From Pseudotabrizicola sp. (GTDB lineage Bacteria; Pseudomonadota; Alphaproteobacteria; Rhodobacterales; Rhodobacteraceae): a stretch of DNA of 64,000 nucleotides. Positions 19,080-28,054 of the stretch are shown here, in pieces. Where the stretch lies: contig NZ_JAUSNR010000015.1 in assembly GCF_030656345.1 (NCBI RefSeq), forward strand, positions 310,001 through 374,000, in the 5' to 3' direction. The notes beneath the pieces were generated by a model, which searched no databases, was not told the origin of the DNA, and worked only from the letters and a program-made list of their open reading frames with translations. Numbering within the stretch: the stretch's first letter is position 1; each line of letters opens with the position of its first letter. The position numbers and the translations under genes were made by a program.

Positions 19080-19817
19080 ATGATCCTCAGAACCCTGATC
19101 GGCATCACCGCGATGATGATGACAACCACCGTGGCGCTGGCCGAGATGACCCCGGCCGAGCGTGAGGCGTTCCGGGCCGAGGTGCGGGCCTTCCTGCTGG
19201 AAGAACCCGAAGTGCTGGTCGAAGCGATGGAGGTGCTGCAGGGCCAGCACGAAATGCAATCGGTCGAACGCGATCTGGCCATGCTGCGCGACAATGCCGA
19301 TCTGATCTACCGCGATCCGAACTCCTGGGCCGGTGGCAATCTTGAGGCGGATCTGACCATCGTGGAATTCGTCGATTACCGCTGCGGCTATTGCCGCAAG
19401 GCGCATGACGAGGTGGCGGATCTGGTCCAGTCGGATGGCAATATCCGTCTGGTGCTCAAGGAATTCCCGATCCTTGGCGAACAGTCGCTGCTGTCATCGC
19501 AATTCGCCATCGCGGTGCGCCAGCTGCATGGCGATGACGCCTACAAAGCCGCCCATGACGCGCTGATCGCCCTGCGCGGCGATGCCAATGCCGAAACCCT
19601 TGCCCGTCTGGCCACCGATCTGGGCCATGACCCGGCGGCGATTGCGGCCCGGATGCGCGCTCCGGAAGTGCAGGCGGTGATCGACACCAACCACGCGCTT
19701 GGCGGATTGATGGAGATCAACGGCACCCCGACCTTTGTGATTGATGAGACCATGGTGCGCGGCTACGTGCCACTGGAAGGCATGCGCCAGATCGTCGCCG
19801 GCCAGCGCGAAGGCTGA
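19080..19817 (+). CDS. DsbA/DsbG-like thiol-disulfide oxidoreductase
   Basis: Exported thioredoxin-fold protein of 245 residues. A signal peptide of about 21 residues (ending VALA) is followed by a helical region and then a thioredoxin-like domain with the active-site pair C102-G-Y-C105. The family cis-proline loop is visible as NGTPTFV. This arrangement fits the Com1/DsbA-like proteins of alphaproteobacteria that introduce or isomerise disulfides in periplasmic proteins. It is divergent from the aminotransferase with 109 bases between the starts, and convergent with lpxB, from which it is separated by a hairpin. Confidence 0.88.
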   Translation: MILRTLIGITAMMMTTTVALAEMTPAEREAFRAEVRAFLLEEPEVLVEAMEVLQGQHEMQSVERDLAMLRDNADLIYRDPNSWAGGNLEADLTIVEFVDYRCGYCRKAHDEVADLVQSDGNIRLVLKEFPILGEQSLLSSQFAIAVRQLHGDDAYKAAHDALIALRGDANAETLARLATDLGHDPAAIAARMRAPEVQAVIDTNHALGGLMEINGTPTFVIDETMVRGYVPLEGMRQIVAGQREG

Positions 19818-19847
19818 TCCGCGGACAGGGCCCGGCACCCCTTGCCC

Positions 19848-19899
19848 TTCATCTTGACAAAAATACTCGCGGGGGTCCAAGGGGGCGGCAGCCCCCTTG
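19848..19899. repeat. Intergenic repeat element plus hairpin, copy d
   Basis: CATCTTGACAAAAATACTC (19850-19868) and its two preceding bases are identical, on the opposite strand, to 40761-40781. A GCGGGGGTCC segment follows, then a perfect 9-bp hairpin CAAGGGGGC-GGCA-GCCCCCTTG (19878-19899). It lies between the convergent DsbA-like gene and lpxB and may serve as a bidirectional terminator, although there is no U run. Confidence 0.65.
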
Positions 19900-19905
19900 T
19901 CACGC

Positions 19906-21045
19906 TCATCCCCGCGCGCCGAGGAACGCCAGCACAGACTCCGCCGCCCGCTGGCCCGGAGGTGCGCCACCCTGCCCCAGCCGCTGCATCGTCAGCCGCA
20001 TCGCGTCGCGCTGTGACGCGCCCTGCTCTGCCAGCAGTCGCAGCACCGCAGGCGCGATCAGACCGGCCCGGCAGTCCGGCCCGATGAATTCCGGCACCAC
20101 GCGGGTGTCCGACACAAGGTTCACCAGCGTCACCGTGTCAATCAGCGCCGCGCGGCGCATCAGCCACAGCGTCAACGGGTTCATGTCATAGGCGATCACC
20201 ATCGGGCACCCGTTGGCGGCCAGTTCCAGACTGACCGTCCCCGACGCGGCAATCGCCACATCCGCCGCGGCAAAGGCCGCGCGTTTGGTGGGGGCATCCT
20301 GAATGATCCGGGGCGGGATCGCCCAATCCGCCGTCAGATCCTGCACCAGCCCGGCCACACCGCGCACCGTCGGCAAGGCCACCCGCGCATCGGGATGCAC
20401 CGCCTTGATCTGTGCCACCACTTGCCCAAGCACCGGGGCCAGCCGCGAAACCTCACCCTTGCGCGAGCCCGGCAGGGCCAGGATCAGCGGGCCATGGCCG
20501 CGCATGGTTTCGGCCTCCGCCTCGGTGGCCAAAGTCTCTGCCACCACCGGATGCCCGACGAAATCACAGCTCATCCCGGCGGCGGTCATAAGCGGGGGCT
20601 CGAACGGCAACAGCGCCAGCACATGATCGACCACGCGGGCCATCTTTGCCGCCCGCCCGGGCCGCCAGGCCCAGACCGAGGGGGCGACATAGTGGATCAC
20701 GGGGAAATCGGGCCGCGCGGCCTTGACGATGGCCGCCACCCGCAAACAAAAATCAGGCGAGTCGATCGTGATCAGCGCCTGCGCGCCCGACGCCAGAACC
20801 GCCTGCGCCGCCTGCGCGATCCGGCGTTTGAGCGCGAAATACTTCGGCAGCACCTCGACCAGACCCATCACCGACAGCTCTTCCATCGGGAACAGGCTGT
20901 CCAGCCCCTGCGCCTGCATCATCGGCCCGCCGATCCCGGCAAACTGCACTCCGGGCGACAGATCCACCAGCCCCGCCATCAGGGCAGCGCCCAGCCGGTC
21001 GCCCGAAGGCTCGCCCGCGATCAGGAAAAGCGTCAGCGCGCCCAC
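19906..21045 (-). CDS. lpxB: Lipid-A-disaccharide synthase
   Basis: Glycosyltransferase (GT19) that condenses UDP-2,3-diacylglucosamine with 2,3-diacylglucosamine-1-phosphate to the lipid A disaccharide. The 379 residues contain the typical AGEPSGD opening, GIGGPMM, the central HYVAPSVWAWRPGR and LPFEP segments, LALPGSRKGE, and SGTVSLELA near the C-terminus. Translation begins with GTG at 21045, 13 bases inside the end of lpxI, so the genes are coupled. It is the last gene of the long envelope cluster and is followed by a hairpin element. Confidence 0.95.
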   Translation of the reverse strand: MGALTLFLIAGEPSGDRLGAALMAGLVDLSPGVQFAGIGGPMMQAQGLDSLFPMEELSVMGLVEVLPKYFALKRRIAQAAQAVLASGAQALITIDSPDFCLRVAAIVKAARPDFPVIHYVAPSVWAWRPGRAAKMARVVDHVLALLPFEPPLMTAAGMSCDFVGHPVVAETLATEAEAETMRGHGPLILALPGSRKGEVSRLAPVLGQVVAQIKAVHPDARVALPTVRGVAGLVQDLTADWAIPPRIIQDAPTKRAAFAAADVAIAASGTVSLELAANGCPMVIAYDMNPLTLWLMRRAALIDTVTLVNLVSDTRVVPEFIGPDCRAGLIAPAVLRLLAEQGASQRDAMRLTMQRLGQGGAPPGQRAAESVLAFLGARG

Positions 21046-21830
21046 AGGAACAGGCCCGCATCCGCAGCGGCAGCGATCATCGCGTCAAGGTCAAGGCAGA
21101 TCACCCCGCCCGCCTGCCACGCAATGCCCCCCAGACCGGCCTGCGCCACAAGCGCCACCGTGTCCGGCCCCAGGGTCGGCAGATCGACGCGGCTGTCCTG
21201 CCCCGGCTTGGGCGCCTTGTAAAACAGCCCGCGCGTGCCCGCTGGCCGCAACCCCGGCGGCAGTGCCGTAACTCCCGCCAGCATCGCATCGGTGCCCGGC
21301 AACGCTTCGACCGCCAGACACAGGCCCTGCGCCACCACGCAGCCCTGCCCCACATCTACCGCACCAAGGGCGGCGACAATCTCTGCCGCGCGTGTGGCAT
21401 CCGCCTCATCCGCAGCGCTCAGGGTGCCGCACAGCACGCCAGCCCCCGGCACCAGATCCGGCGCGATCTGCGCCGTGCCTGCCACCGTGAACCCGGCCTC
21501 TTCAAACAGCAGGACCACCGCGCGCAAGGTGGCGTCATCGCCCTGCGCCATCGCCGCCATCAGGCGCGGCACCAGCCCTGCCGTGCCCGCATCAAACAGC
21601 GCCGGGTCCAGCCTTGGCCGCTGCACGGCACCGGCAAAGGTGACGCGGGTGACACCGGCATCTTCCAGCGCATGGAAAAACGGCACCAGCCGTTCGACCC
21701 GGAACACCATATCCACCGCCAAGCCCTCTGGCACAAAGCCATCCAGCGCGCAGATCAGCGGGGCCTTTAGCGCGGCCGCCACAGCGGCAGGCAGGTGCCC
21801 CGACCCGGCAATCACGGCGGTGCGGGTCAT
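21033..21830 (-). CDS. lpxI: UDP-2,3-diacylglucosamine diphosphatase LpxI
   Basis: Hydrolyses UDP-2,3-diacylglucosamine to lipid X and UMP. It is the alphaproteobacterial, non-LpxH version (formerly DUF1009). The 265 residues show the N-terminal VIAGSGHLPAAVA, VTFAGAVQRP, the DVGQGCVVAQGLCLAVEA segment in the C-terminal half and RGLFYKAPKPGQDSRVDLPTLG. Its place between lpxA and lpxB is the expected pathway order, since it makes one of the two LpxB substrates. It overlaps lpxA by 4 bases and lpxB by 13. Confidence 0.94.
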   Translation of the reverse strand: MTRTAVIAGSGHLPAAVAAALKAPLICALDGFVPEGLAVDMVFRVERLVPFFHALEDAGVTRVTFAGAVQRPRLDPALFDAGTAGLVPRLMAAMAQGDDATLRAVVLLFEEAGFTVAGTAQIAPDLVPGAGVLCGTLSAADEADATRAAEIVAALGAVDVGQGCVVAQGLCLAVEALPGTDAMLAGVTALPPGLRPAGTRGLFYKAPKPGQDSRVDLPTLGPDTVALVAQAGLGGIAWQAGGVICLDLDAMIAAAADAGLFLWAR

Positions 21831-22624
21831 TTGGGGGTCAGAAAGCTGCGGTCGCTGGCCGACAGGATGAAATCGGTCATCTCGCGCACATGGGCGGACT
21901 CGGTTTCTTCCGACAGCCGCCGGGCGCGGTCCACGAAAGACCCCTCACCCTGCGCCAGCATCTGATAGCCCGCGCGCAAGGCGGTGATTTCCGACCGTTC
22001 CACCCCGCGCCGCTTCAGCCCCACAAGGTTCAGCCCGTCAAGCACCCCGCGCGGCCCCTGCACCAGACCATGCGGCAGCACATCATTGGTGACCATGGTC
22101 ACAGCCCCGATGATCGCCCCGCGTCCGACCCGCACCCATTGGTGCACGCCCGACAACCCACCGACGATCACATCATCGCCGATCTGGCAATGCCCGGCAA
22201 TCGCCGCCTGATTGGCCAGGATCACCCGGTTGCCCATGCTGGCGTCGTGGCCGACATGCGCGCCGGTCATCAAAAGGCAGTCGTCGCCAATCCGCGTGAC
22301 CCCGCCGCCGCCTTCCGTGCCGGTGTTCAGCGTCGCGCCTTCGCGGATGCGGCAACGCGCACCGATGATCAGCCTTGTGCGTTCGCCCTTGAACTTCAGA
22401 TCCTGCGGCACCTCGCCGACACAGGCGAAGGGGAAAATCACCGTGCCCTCACCCACCTGCGTCCAGCCGGTCACCACGGCATGCGATTTCACCACCACGC
22501 CCGCCGCCAGCGTCACCTCGGCCCCGATCACCGCAAAGGGGCCAACCTCGGCCCCCGCACCGATCACGGCACCGGGGTCTACCACGGCCATCGGGTGAAT
22601 GCGGGCGGATGCGTCAACGCTCAT
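21827..22624 (-). CDS. lpxA: UDP-N-acetylglucosamine acyltransferase
   Basis: First enzyme of lipid A synthesis, moving a 3-hydroxyacyl chain from acyl carrier protein to UDP-GlcNAc. The 265-residue protein has the left-handed parallel beta-helix hexapeptide pattern from about residue 8 to 185. The catalytic His lies in GAHVGHD, and a helical C-terminal part follows. It starts 3 bases after fabZ ends and overlaps lpxI by 4 bases, so it lies in a strictly packed operon. The chain-length ruler residue was not assessed. Confidence 0.95.
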   Translation of the reverse strand: MSVDASARIHPMAVVDPGAVIGAGAEVGPFAVIGAEVTLAAGVVVKSHAVVTGWTQVGEGTVIFPFACVGEVPQDLKFKGERTRLIIGARCRIREGATLNTGTEGGGGVTRIGDDCLLMTGAHVGHDASMGNRVILANQAAIAGHCQIGDDVIVGGLSGVHQWVRVGRGAIIGAVTMVTNDVLPHGLVQGPRGVLDGLNLVGLKRRGVERSEITALRAGYQMLAQGEGSFVDRARRLSEETESAHVREMTDFILSASDRSFLTPK

Positions 22625-22627
22625 CGC

Positions 22628-23101
22628 TCAGGCCTTTTTCGGCACGTCGAACATCGCGGTGAATTCGGCCTCGCAGGCCAGTTCATCCCCCACCATGGCG
22701 CGGCCCGAGAACTTCCAGACCCGGCCACCGCCGCGCAGCGCCTTGACATGCAGCTCCAGCACATCGCCCGGCACCACCTTGCGGCGGAATTTCACCCCAT
22801 CGACGCCCATGAAGAACACATTGGCGTTCTTGTCGACCAGATCCATCGACAGGCCGACCAGAATGCCGCTGGTCTGCGCCATCGCCTCGATGATCATCAC
22901 GCCGGGGAAAATCGGCACGCCGGGGAAATGGCCGGTGAACTGCGGTTCATTCATGGTGATGCATTTGATGCCGACGCAGCTTTTGTCGACGTGGATGTCG
23001 ACCACCTTGTCGACCAGCAGGAACGGGTAGCGGTGCGGCAGGATGCGCTGGATCAGCGCGATATCGGCCGTCTGGCCTGCGGTCACGGTGGTTTCGGTCA
23101 T
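22628..23101 (-). CDS. fabZ: 3-hydroxyacyl-ACP dehydratase FabZ
   Basis: Hot-dog fold dehydratase of fatty acid elongation, 157 residues. The active-site helix region [20 protein letters not shown] contains the catalytic His and Glu, and the preceding [11 protein letters not shown] is typical. FabZ and LpxA compete for the same hydroxyacyl-ACP pool, which explains their conserved adjacency. It follows skp after about 100 bases on the same strand. No lpxD gene is found between skp and fabZ, where many Proteobacteria have it. Confidence 0.95.
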   Translation of the reverse strand: MTETTVTAGQTADIALIQRILPHRYPFLLVDKVVDIHVDKSCVGIKCITMNEPQFTGHFPGVPIFPGVMIIEAMAQTSGILVGLSMDLVDKNANVFFMGVDGVKFRRKVVPGDVLELHVKALRGGGRVWKFSGRAMVGDELACEAEFTAMFDVPKKA

Positions 23102-23202
23102 TCACGTTCCCCGTCTTGTCCTTGCATGCGTTCCACATGACTGTTGTGACTTTGCTACCAATTGCGTCCCGCCGGGGCAAGGCATCGCCGCAACGCACCG
23201 TG

Positions 23203-23868
23203 TCAGGGTTGTGGCGCGGCGGGTTGTGGCGTGCCAGCGTCCGGCGCGACTGGCATGTCCGGCGCGTCTGGTGGGCTGGCAGGCGGCTCCGCCTCCGGTC
23301 CGGTCAGCACTGCGGTCCCGTCGCCCAACCGGGCATCCAGCCGCGCAATCGCCTGTTCGGTGATGTCGATGCGGTCAAAGCTCAGGATCACGGCGGATCG
23401 GTCGATGATCGCCACCGCCCCCAGATCCTGCATCAGCTCTGCCAGCACCGGAATTGCGGCCTCAAAAAACCGCTGTTGTTCGATGTCGCGGGCGCGGGTC
23501 ACCGAACGGCTTTTGGATTCCTGTGCCACCCGCAATTCCTCGACCCGTTTGTCAAACTCGCGGGCGATGATGCGGAACTGGTCCACCGGCAGGGTCGCGC
23601 GCCGTTGGGTCAGCGCCCGCTCTTCCGCCTCCAGCGCGGCTTCCAGCCGGCGGTTTTCGGCGATCAGATCGGCCGAAGCCGCCTCTATCCGGGCCTGAAT
23701 GGCCTGACCCATCAGCGTGTCTTCAAACAGGCGGCCCCGGTCCAGAGTCACCACAGCCGATTGCATGGCGGGCGCAGGTGCCTCTGCCGGTGCTTCCGTC
23801 TGCGCCATTGTCGGCCCGGCGCAGGCCAGGGCCAGCAGAACAGCCGCGCGCAGCCCGGCGCCGGTCAT
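23203..23868 (-). CDS. skp: OmpH/Skp family periplasmic chaperone
   Basis: Periplasmic holdase for unfolded outer-membrane proteins. The start at 23868 gives 221 residues with a signal peptide ending at TMAQ. The charged helical arms follow (about 55-150), with the usual short beta segments VVTLDRGRLFEDT at the front and AVAIIDRSAVILSF near the end. The C-terminal tail is long and Pro/Ala-rich. The ATG overlaps the bamA stop as TGATG, so translation is coupled to the BAM core protein it serves. The upstream in-frame extension lies inside bamA and was discarded. Confidence 0.9.
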   Translation of the reverse strand: MTGAGLRAAVLLALACAGPTMAQTEAPAEAPAPAMQSAVVTLDRGRLFEDTLMGQAIQARIEAASADLIAENRRLEAALEAEERALTQRRATLPVDQFRIIAREFDKRVEELRVAQESKSRSVTRARDIEQQRFFEAAIPVLAELMQDLGAVAIIDRSAVILSFDRIDITEQAIARLDARLGDGTAVLTGPEAEPPASPPDAPDMPVAPDAGTPQPAAPQP

Positions 23869-26234
23869 CAGAACCGGGTCGAGATCGTCAGATCGAACGA
23901 CCGTTCCTTGTCGTAGTCTTCTTTCTTCAGCGCTTTCGAGAAGTTGAAGCGCAACGGCCCGATCGGCGCGTCCCACAGCACCGACACGCCGACCGCCGCA
24001 CGCGGGTTGAACCCGGTGTCAATCGCGTTGTTGTCGGCGTCAAGCACATCGCCCTTCAGACCCCAGACCGAGCCCACGTCCATGAACATGCCGCCACTGA
24101 TCCCGTATTCCTCGGGCAGGCCAAGCGGGAAATCAGCCTCGAACCGGGCGACGGCATAGAAATTGCCCCCCAGCGCATCATCCGTCACCAGATCGCGCGG
24201 GCCGATGCCGTTGCCTTCAAAGCCGCGGATCTTGCCATTGCCGAAATAGCGTTCGGTGACGCGGGTGCTGTACCCGCTGATCGGTGAAATCGCCCCGGCC
24301 TCGAAAATCGCGCGCAGGGTGACATCTTCGTTCAGGATCTTGCGTTCGGCCAGTGCCTGCACTTCGTTGGAAATATACTTAGCATCGCCGCCAAGCCCGG
24401 CAAAATCCTGACTGAAGCGGAACACAACGCCACGATCCGGGCTCAGCCCGCCGACGCGTGTGTCATAGCTGTAGGTGTAGCCGACGGCCGAGGTGAACTC
24501 ACCGTCACGGGCAGATTCGGCCTCCAGTGTCGGGTTCACTTCTATCGTGCCGCCAACGTCCTTGCCTTCATACCCTTTGATTGTGTTCTTCGACAGACCA
24601 TAGCGCAGTTCCAGACGGCTGACCTCCCCCACCGGGAAAGACAGCGCGACCCGCGTGCCGACATTGGCGGTGTCATAAATCGCGTTCTTCTGGCTGGTGA
24701 CGTTGTAGAACGCCCCCAGAGACAGGGACAGATCCCGCCCCAGAAACGCCGGTTCGGTGATCGAGATTGACGACGACGTGCTGTCGGTCCCGGTTGAAAT
24801 CGCCACAGACAGGGCCTGCCCGCGCCCCAGGAAGTTCGCTTCCGAAAAGCCGATGTTCACCCCGACGCCGGATTCCACCCCATAGCTTGCGCCAAAGGAC
24901 AGCGACCCGGTGGGCTGCTCTTCCACGTTCACATCGACGATCACCTGATCCGATGCCGACCCCGGCCGCGCATTGACCTGCGCGTCCGAGAAGAAGCCAA
25001 GCGCGCGGATGCGTTCCGCCGACTGGCGCACTTCACGCGGGTTGAAGGGGTCGCCTTCGGCGCTGCGGAACTGACGGCGGATCACCTGATCCAGCGTCGT
25101 GGTATTGCCTTCGATGTCGATGCGTTCGACGAACACCCGTTCGCCCCGCACCAGCGCAAATTCCAGATCCAGCGTGCCGGTCCGGTCATTGCGGGTGACG
25201 CGCGGATCGACGCGCACAAAGGTCAGCCCCTTGCGCAGCGCCAGATTTTCCATCCGTGCAATGGTGTTTTCGACCACCACCGGCGAATAGGGCACGCCCG
25301 AGCGTACACGCGACAGCGCCCCGAATTCCGCAGCATCCAGGCCCGGAATTTCCGACACGGTCGTCACGCCGCCAAAGCGGTATTGCCGGCCTTCGCGGAT
25401 GGCAAAGCTGACGAACACCGCGTCCCGCTCGCGCGCAACTTCGGCCGAGGCATCGGTGACCTGAATGTCGACATAACCGCGCGCCAGATAGAAATCGCGC
25501 AGCAATTGCTTGTCCAGCTCCAGCCGTTCGGCCACGAAGGTGTCACGCTGGATCAGAGTGCGCAACAGCCCGGCCTGCTTGGTTTCCAGCACCTGCCGCA
25601 AGCGGCGGTCGCTGAAGGCGCGGTTGCCGATGAAGGACAGACGTTCAATTTCCGTCACGCGGCCTTCGGTAATCTCGAACGCGAGGTCAACCCGGCCGCC
25701 GCTGCGGCGGATCAGTTTTGGTGTCACGGTGGCGGCAATCCGGCCCCGGGCGCGGTAGGCTTCGGCAATCGACGCCGCATCTGCCTCGGCCACGCTGGGC
25801 GAATAGACCCTGCGCTGCTGCGACTGGATGATGCTGGCCAGATCCTCATCTTTCAGGCGTTTGTTGCCCTCAAAATTGATGACGTTGACGATGGGGTATT
25901 CCTTGACGCGGATCACCAGCTGACCGCCCTGCGGCACGATCTCCACCGTCTCGAACAGGCCCGACCGGACCAGCCCCTGATAGGCATCGTTCAACCCGCC
26001 CTGCGACAGGGCCTGCCCGCGCCTGATTCCGGCAAAGCCTAAGATTGTGGCATTGTCCACGCGCTGGTTGCCTTCGATCACCACCTGATTGAACGCATAT
26101 TGCTGCGCAGAGGCGGGTGCGAAGATCGCCGCCGAAGCCGTTGCGGTGGAAAGGAAAAGCGCGGTCAGAATGCGTTTGCGAACGCCTGCCTTGCCATGCG
26201 CCACGCGTTGTGCGGCACCCGCTGTATCGTGCAT
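23868..26234 (-). CDS. bamA: Outer membrane protein assembly factor BamA
   Basis: Essential core of the beta-barrel assembly machine. The 788 residues comprise a signal peptide (cleaved near PASAQQ), five POTRA domains (about 45-410; for example VVIEGNQRVDNATI and VNVINFEGNKRLKDEDL), and a 16-strand barrel ending in a terminal Phe. The barrel contains the conserved KIRGFEGNGIGPRD segment, corresponding to the lid-loop VRGF motif. The ATG at 26234 was preferred over a TTG at 26255 because of a GGGGC ribosome binding site. It is flanked by skp and, upstream, by a small membrane protein gene and rseP. Confidence 0.95.
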   Translation of the reverse strand: MHDTAGAAQRVAHGKAGVRKRILTALFLSTATASAAIFAPASAQQYAFNQVVIEGNQRVDNATILGFAGIRRGQALSQGGLNDAYQGLVRSGLFETVEIVPQGGQLVIRVKEYPIVNVINFEGNKRLKDEDLASIIQSQQRRVYSPSVAEADAASIAEAYRARGRIAATVTPKLIRRSGGRVDLAFEITEGRVTEIERLSFIGNRAFSDRRLRQVLETKQAGLLRTLIQRDTFVAERLELDKQLLRDFYLARGYVDIQVTDASAEVARERDAVFVSFAIREGRQYRFGGVTTVSEIPGLDAAEFGALSRVRSGVPYSPVVVENTIARMENLALRKGLTFVRVDPRVTRNDRTGTLDLEFALVRGERVFVERIDIEGNTTTLDQVIRRQFRSAEGDPFNPREVRQSAERIRALGFFSDAQVNARPGSASDQVIVDVNVEEQPTGSLSFGASYGVESGVGVNIGFSEANFLGRGQALSVAISTGTDSTSSSISITEPAFLGRDLSLSLGAFYNVTSQKNAIYDTANVGTRVALSFPVGEVSRLELRYGLSKNTIKGYEGKDVGGTIEVNPTLEAESARDGEFTSAVGYTYSYDTRVGGLSPDRGVVFRFSQDFAGLGGDAKYISNEVQALAERKILNEDVTLRAIFEAGAISPISGYSTRVTERYFGNGKIRGFEGNGIGPRDLVTDDALGGNFYAVARFEADFPLGLPEEYGISGGMFMDVGSVWGLKGDVLDADNNAIDTGFNPRAAVGVSVLWDAPIGPLRFNFSKALKKEDYDKERSFDLTISTRF

Positions 26235-26436
26235 GACAATGCCCCATATCAACAAACTGTTGTGTCTTCACTAGACGGAAGTGCGGGGCTTGTCAAAGCG
26301 TTGGAAGCAGGTTTGCGGCAGCAATTGCCATGCGTTGCGTGCGTGCAGCAGGTCGGGCGCCGCGGCAAAGAACGCTTCAGGGTTCAGGCCTGCGCCTGAC
26401 CCCGCCCGCCGGTCTGCCGTGGCAGAGGCGTAAAGG

Positions 26437-26574
26437 TTAATGCTCTACCAGAGTGCTGCCCAGAAATGCGCCGGCCAGCAGCCCCGCCACGACCGTGCCG
26501 ATGGTGAAGATCCGGTCGGCGTTCAGCCAGACCAGAAATGACAGTCCACGATAGCCTTGCACGACCATTTGCAT
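26437..26574 (-). CDS. 45-residue single-pass membrane microprotein
   Basis: A short open frame in the gap between rseP and bamA, on the same strand. It starts MQMVVQGYRGLSFLVWLNAD and ends LGSTLVEH. Residues 21-44 form one convincing hydrophobic span with Gly/Ala small-residue packing. An AAAGGGG ribosome binding site lies 6 bases before the ATG, and the stop is TAA. No homologue can be confirmed here and the function is unknown. Its position suggests co-expression with the site-2 protease RseP and BamA. The main doubt is that it could be chance coding. Confidence 0.65.
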   Translation of the reverse strand: MQMVVQGYRGLSFLVWLNADRIFTIGTVVAGLLAGAFLGSTLVEH

Positions 26575-26646
26575 GATGAACCCCTTTCAGACACCCGCAT
26601 GGCGTAGCATCTGAATATGGCCCGATTATGGCGTCACGCGGGGGGC

Positions 26647-27984
26647 TTACGGGCAGAACAGGTCATTGGTCAGCGCAAACACCATCAGGGACAGCAGCAG
26701 CGCCAGACCCACCGTCATCATCACCTGCAACGCCCTGTCCGATGGTGGCTTGCCCGCCACCGCCTCATAGGCGTGAAACACCAGATGCCCGCCATCCAGC
26801 ACCGGAATCGGGAACAGGTTCATCAGCCCAACGGCCACCGACAAAAGTGCGATGAACTGGATGAAGGTCTCCACCCCTTGGCTCGCCGCAGCCCCCGAGC
26901 TTTCGGCAATGCCGATCGGTCCGCGCAGGTTGCAGCTGGAGATTTTGCCCGCCACCATGTGCCACAGCCCGGAAAGCGAGGTGGTGGCGATGCGCCAGGT
27001 CTGCTCGCCCGCGATGCCCACCGCCTCGAACATGCCCGGATGCCGGGTCTCCGGCTCGAACCCCAGCCCGCCGTTCAGCCCGATCAGCCAGCGGGTCTCA
27101 AACCCGCCTTCGCGCTTTGGCAGATCCATCTGGCGCGGGGTCAGCGTGGTCTCGAACGTTTCCCCGGCGCGCCAGACGGTCAGGTTCAGCGGGCGGCCCT
27201 CGGCCCCGGCCACCAGTGCCGGCAGCTCCGCAAACACCGTCACCGGCACCGCATCAACCGCCAGAATGACATCGCCGGGCAGAAGCCCTGCGTAGAACGC
27301 CGCACTTTGCGGCTGCACGCCCGATGCCAGCGCGGGCAGCGGATGCGGGCCGTCAAAGCTCATTACCCGCCCCTCACGCTCTACCGTGTAGGACACCGAA
27401 GGCCCCGCAGGCAGATCGCCCGACACCGCGACCAGACGGGTCAGATCGGGCGTGTCGGTGCCGTTGATCGACAGGATGCGGTCGCCTGCGCGCAATTGCT
27501 GGCCTTCAAACGGCAGCGGCGTGACTTTGCCGACCACGGTATCGTCGCTGTACACGCCAGACCACAGCACCAGCCCGGTCAGGATCAATAGCGCAGAAAT
27601 GAAGTTGAACACCGGCCCCGCCGCCACCGTCAGCGACCGTGCCCACAGCGGCGCGCCATGCATCGTGCGCCGCCGCTCAGCCTCCGACAGGGTCGAGATC
27701 ACCTCGCCATCCTTGCCCGATGCGGCATTGCTGTCGCCCAGAAACTTCACATAGCCGCCAAACGGCAGCGCCGCGATCTGCCAGCGTGTGCCCCGGTTGT
27801 CGACGCGCGAATACAGGATCGGCCCAAAGCCAAGGCTGAACACCTCGGCATGAATGCCGGTCCAGCGGCCCACGATGTAATGGCCATATTCATGGATCGC
27901 CACAATGATCGACAGGGCGACGACAAAGGCGATCACGGTCCAGACAAGACCGCCAAAGCTGGGAACAAGACCAATCAGATCCAA
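26647..27984 (-). CDS. rseP: RIP metalloprotease RseP (site-2 protease)
   Basis: Intramembrane zinc protease that releases envelope-stress sigma factors by cutting anti-sigma proteins and clears signal peptides. The 445 residues contain the HEYGH motif (31-35) in the first membrane helix, two PDZ-like domains in the periplasmic region (about 145-330; GDRILSINGTD and GDVILAVDAVPV), and the third metal ligand in PVLDGGHL within the last part. Four membrane segments are expected. It sits downstream of dxr in the conserved frr-uppS-cdsA-dxr-rseP-bamA order. Confidence 0.95.
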   Translation of the reverse strand: MDLIGLVPSFGGLVWTVIAFVVALSIIVAIHEYGHYIVGRWTGIHAEVFSLGFGPILYSRVDNRGTRWQIAALPFGGYVKFLGDSNAASGKDGEVISTLSEAERRRTMHGAPLWARSLTVAAGPVFNFISALLILTGLVLWSGVYSDDTVVGKVTPLPFEGQQLRAGDRILSINGTDTPDLTRLVAVSGDLPAGPSVSYTVEREGRVMSFDGPHPLPALASGVQPQSAAFYAGLLPGDVILAVDAVPVTVFAELPALVAGAEGRPLNLTVWRAGETFETTLTPRQMDLPKREGGFETRWLIGLNGGLGFEPETRHPGMFEAVGIAGEQTWRIATTSLSGLWHMVAGKISSCNLRGPIGIAESSGAAASQGVETFIQFIALLSVAVGLMNLFPIPVLDGGHLVFHAYEAVAGKPPSDRALQVMMTVGLALLLSLMVFALTNDLFCP

Positions 27985-28054
27985 GGGCTTTCCTTTGTGT
28001 CGATGCCGCCTGCGGCACTTCTTTTATCATACCCGGCCACGGGGGGCCGAAAAT

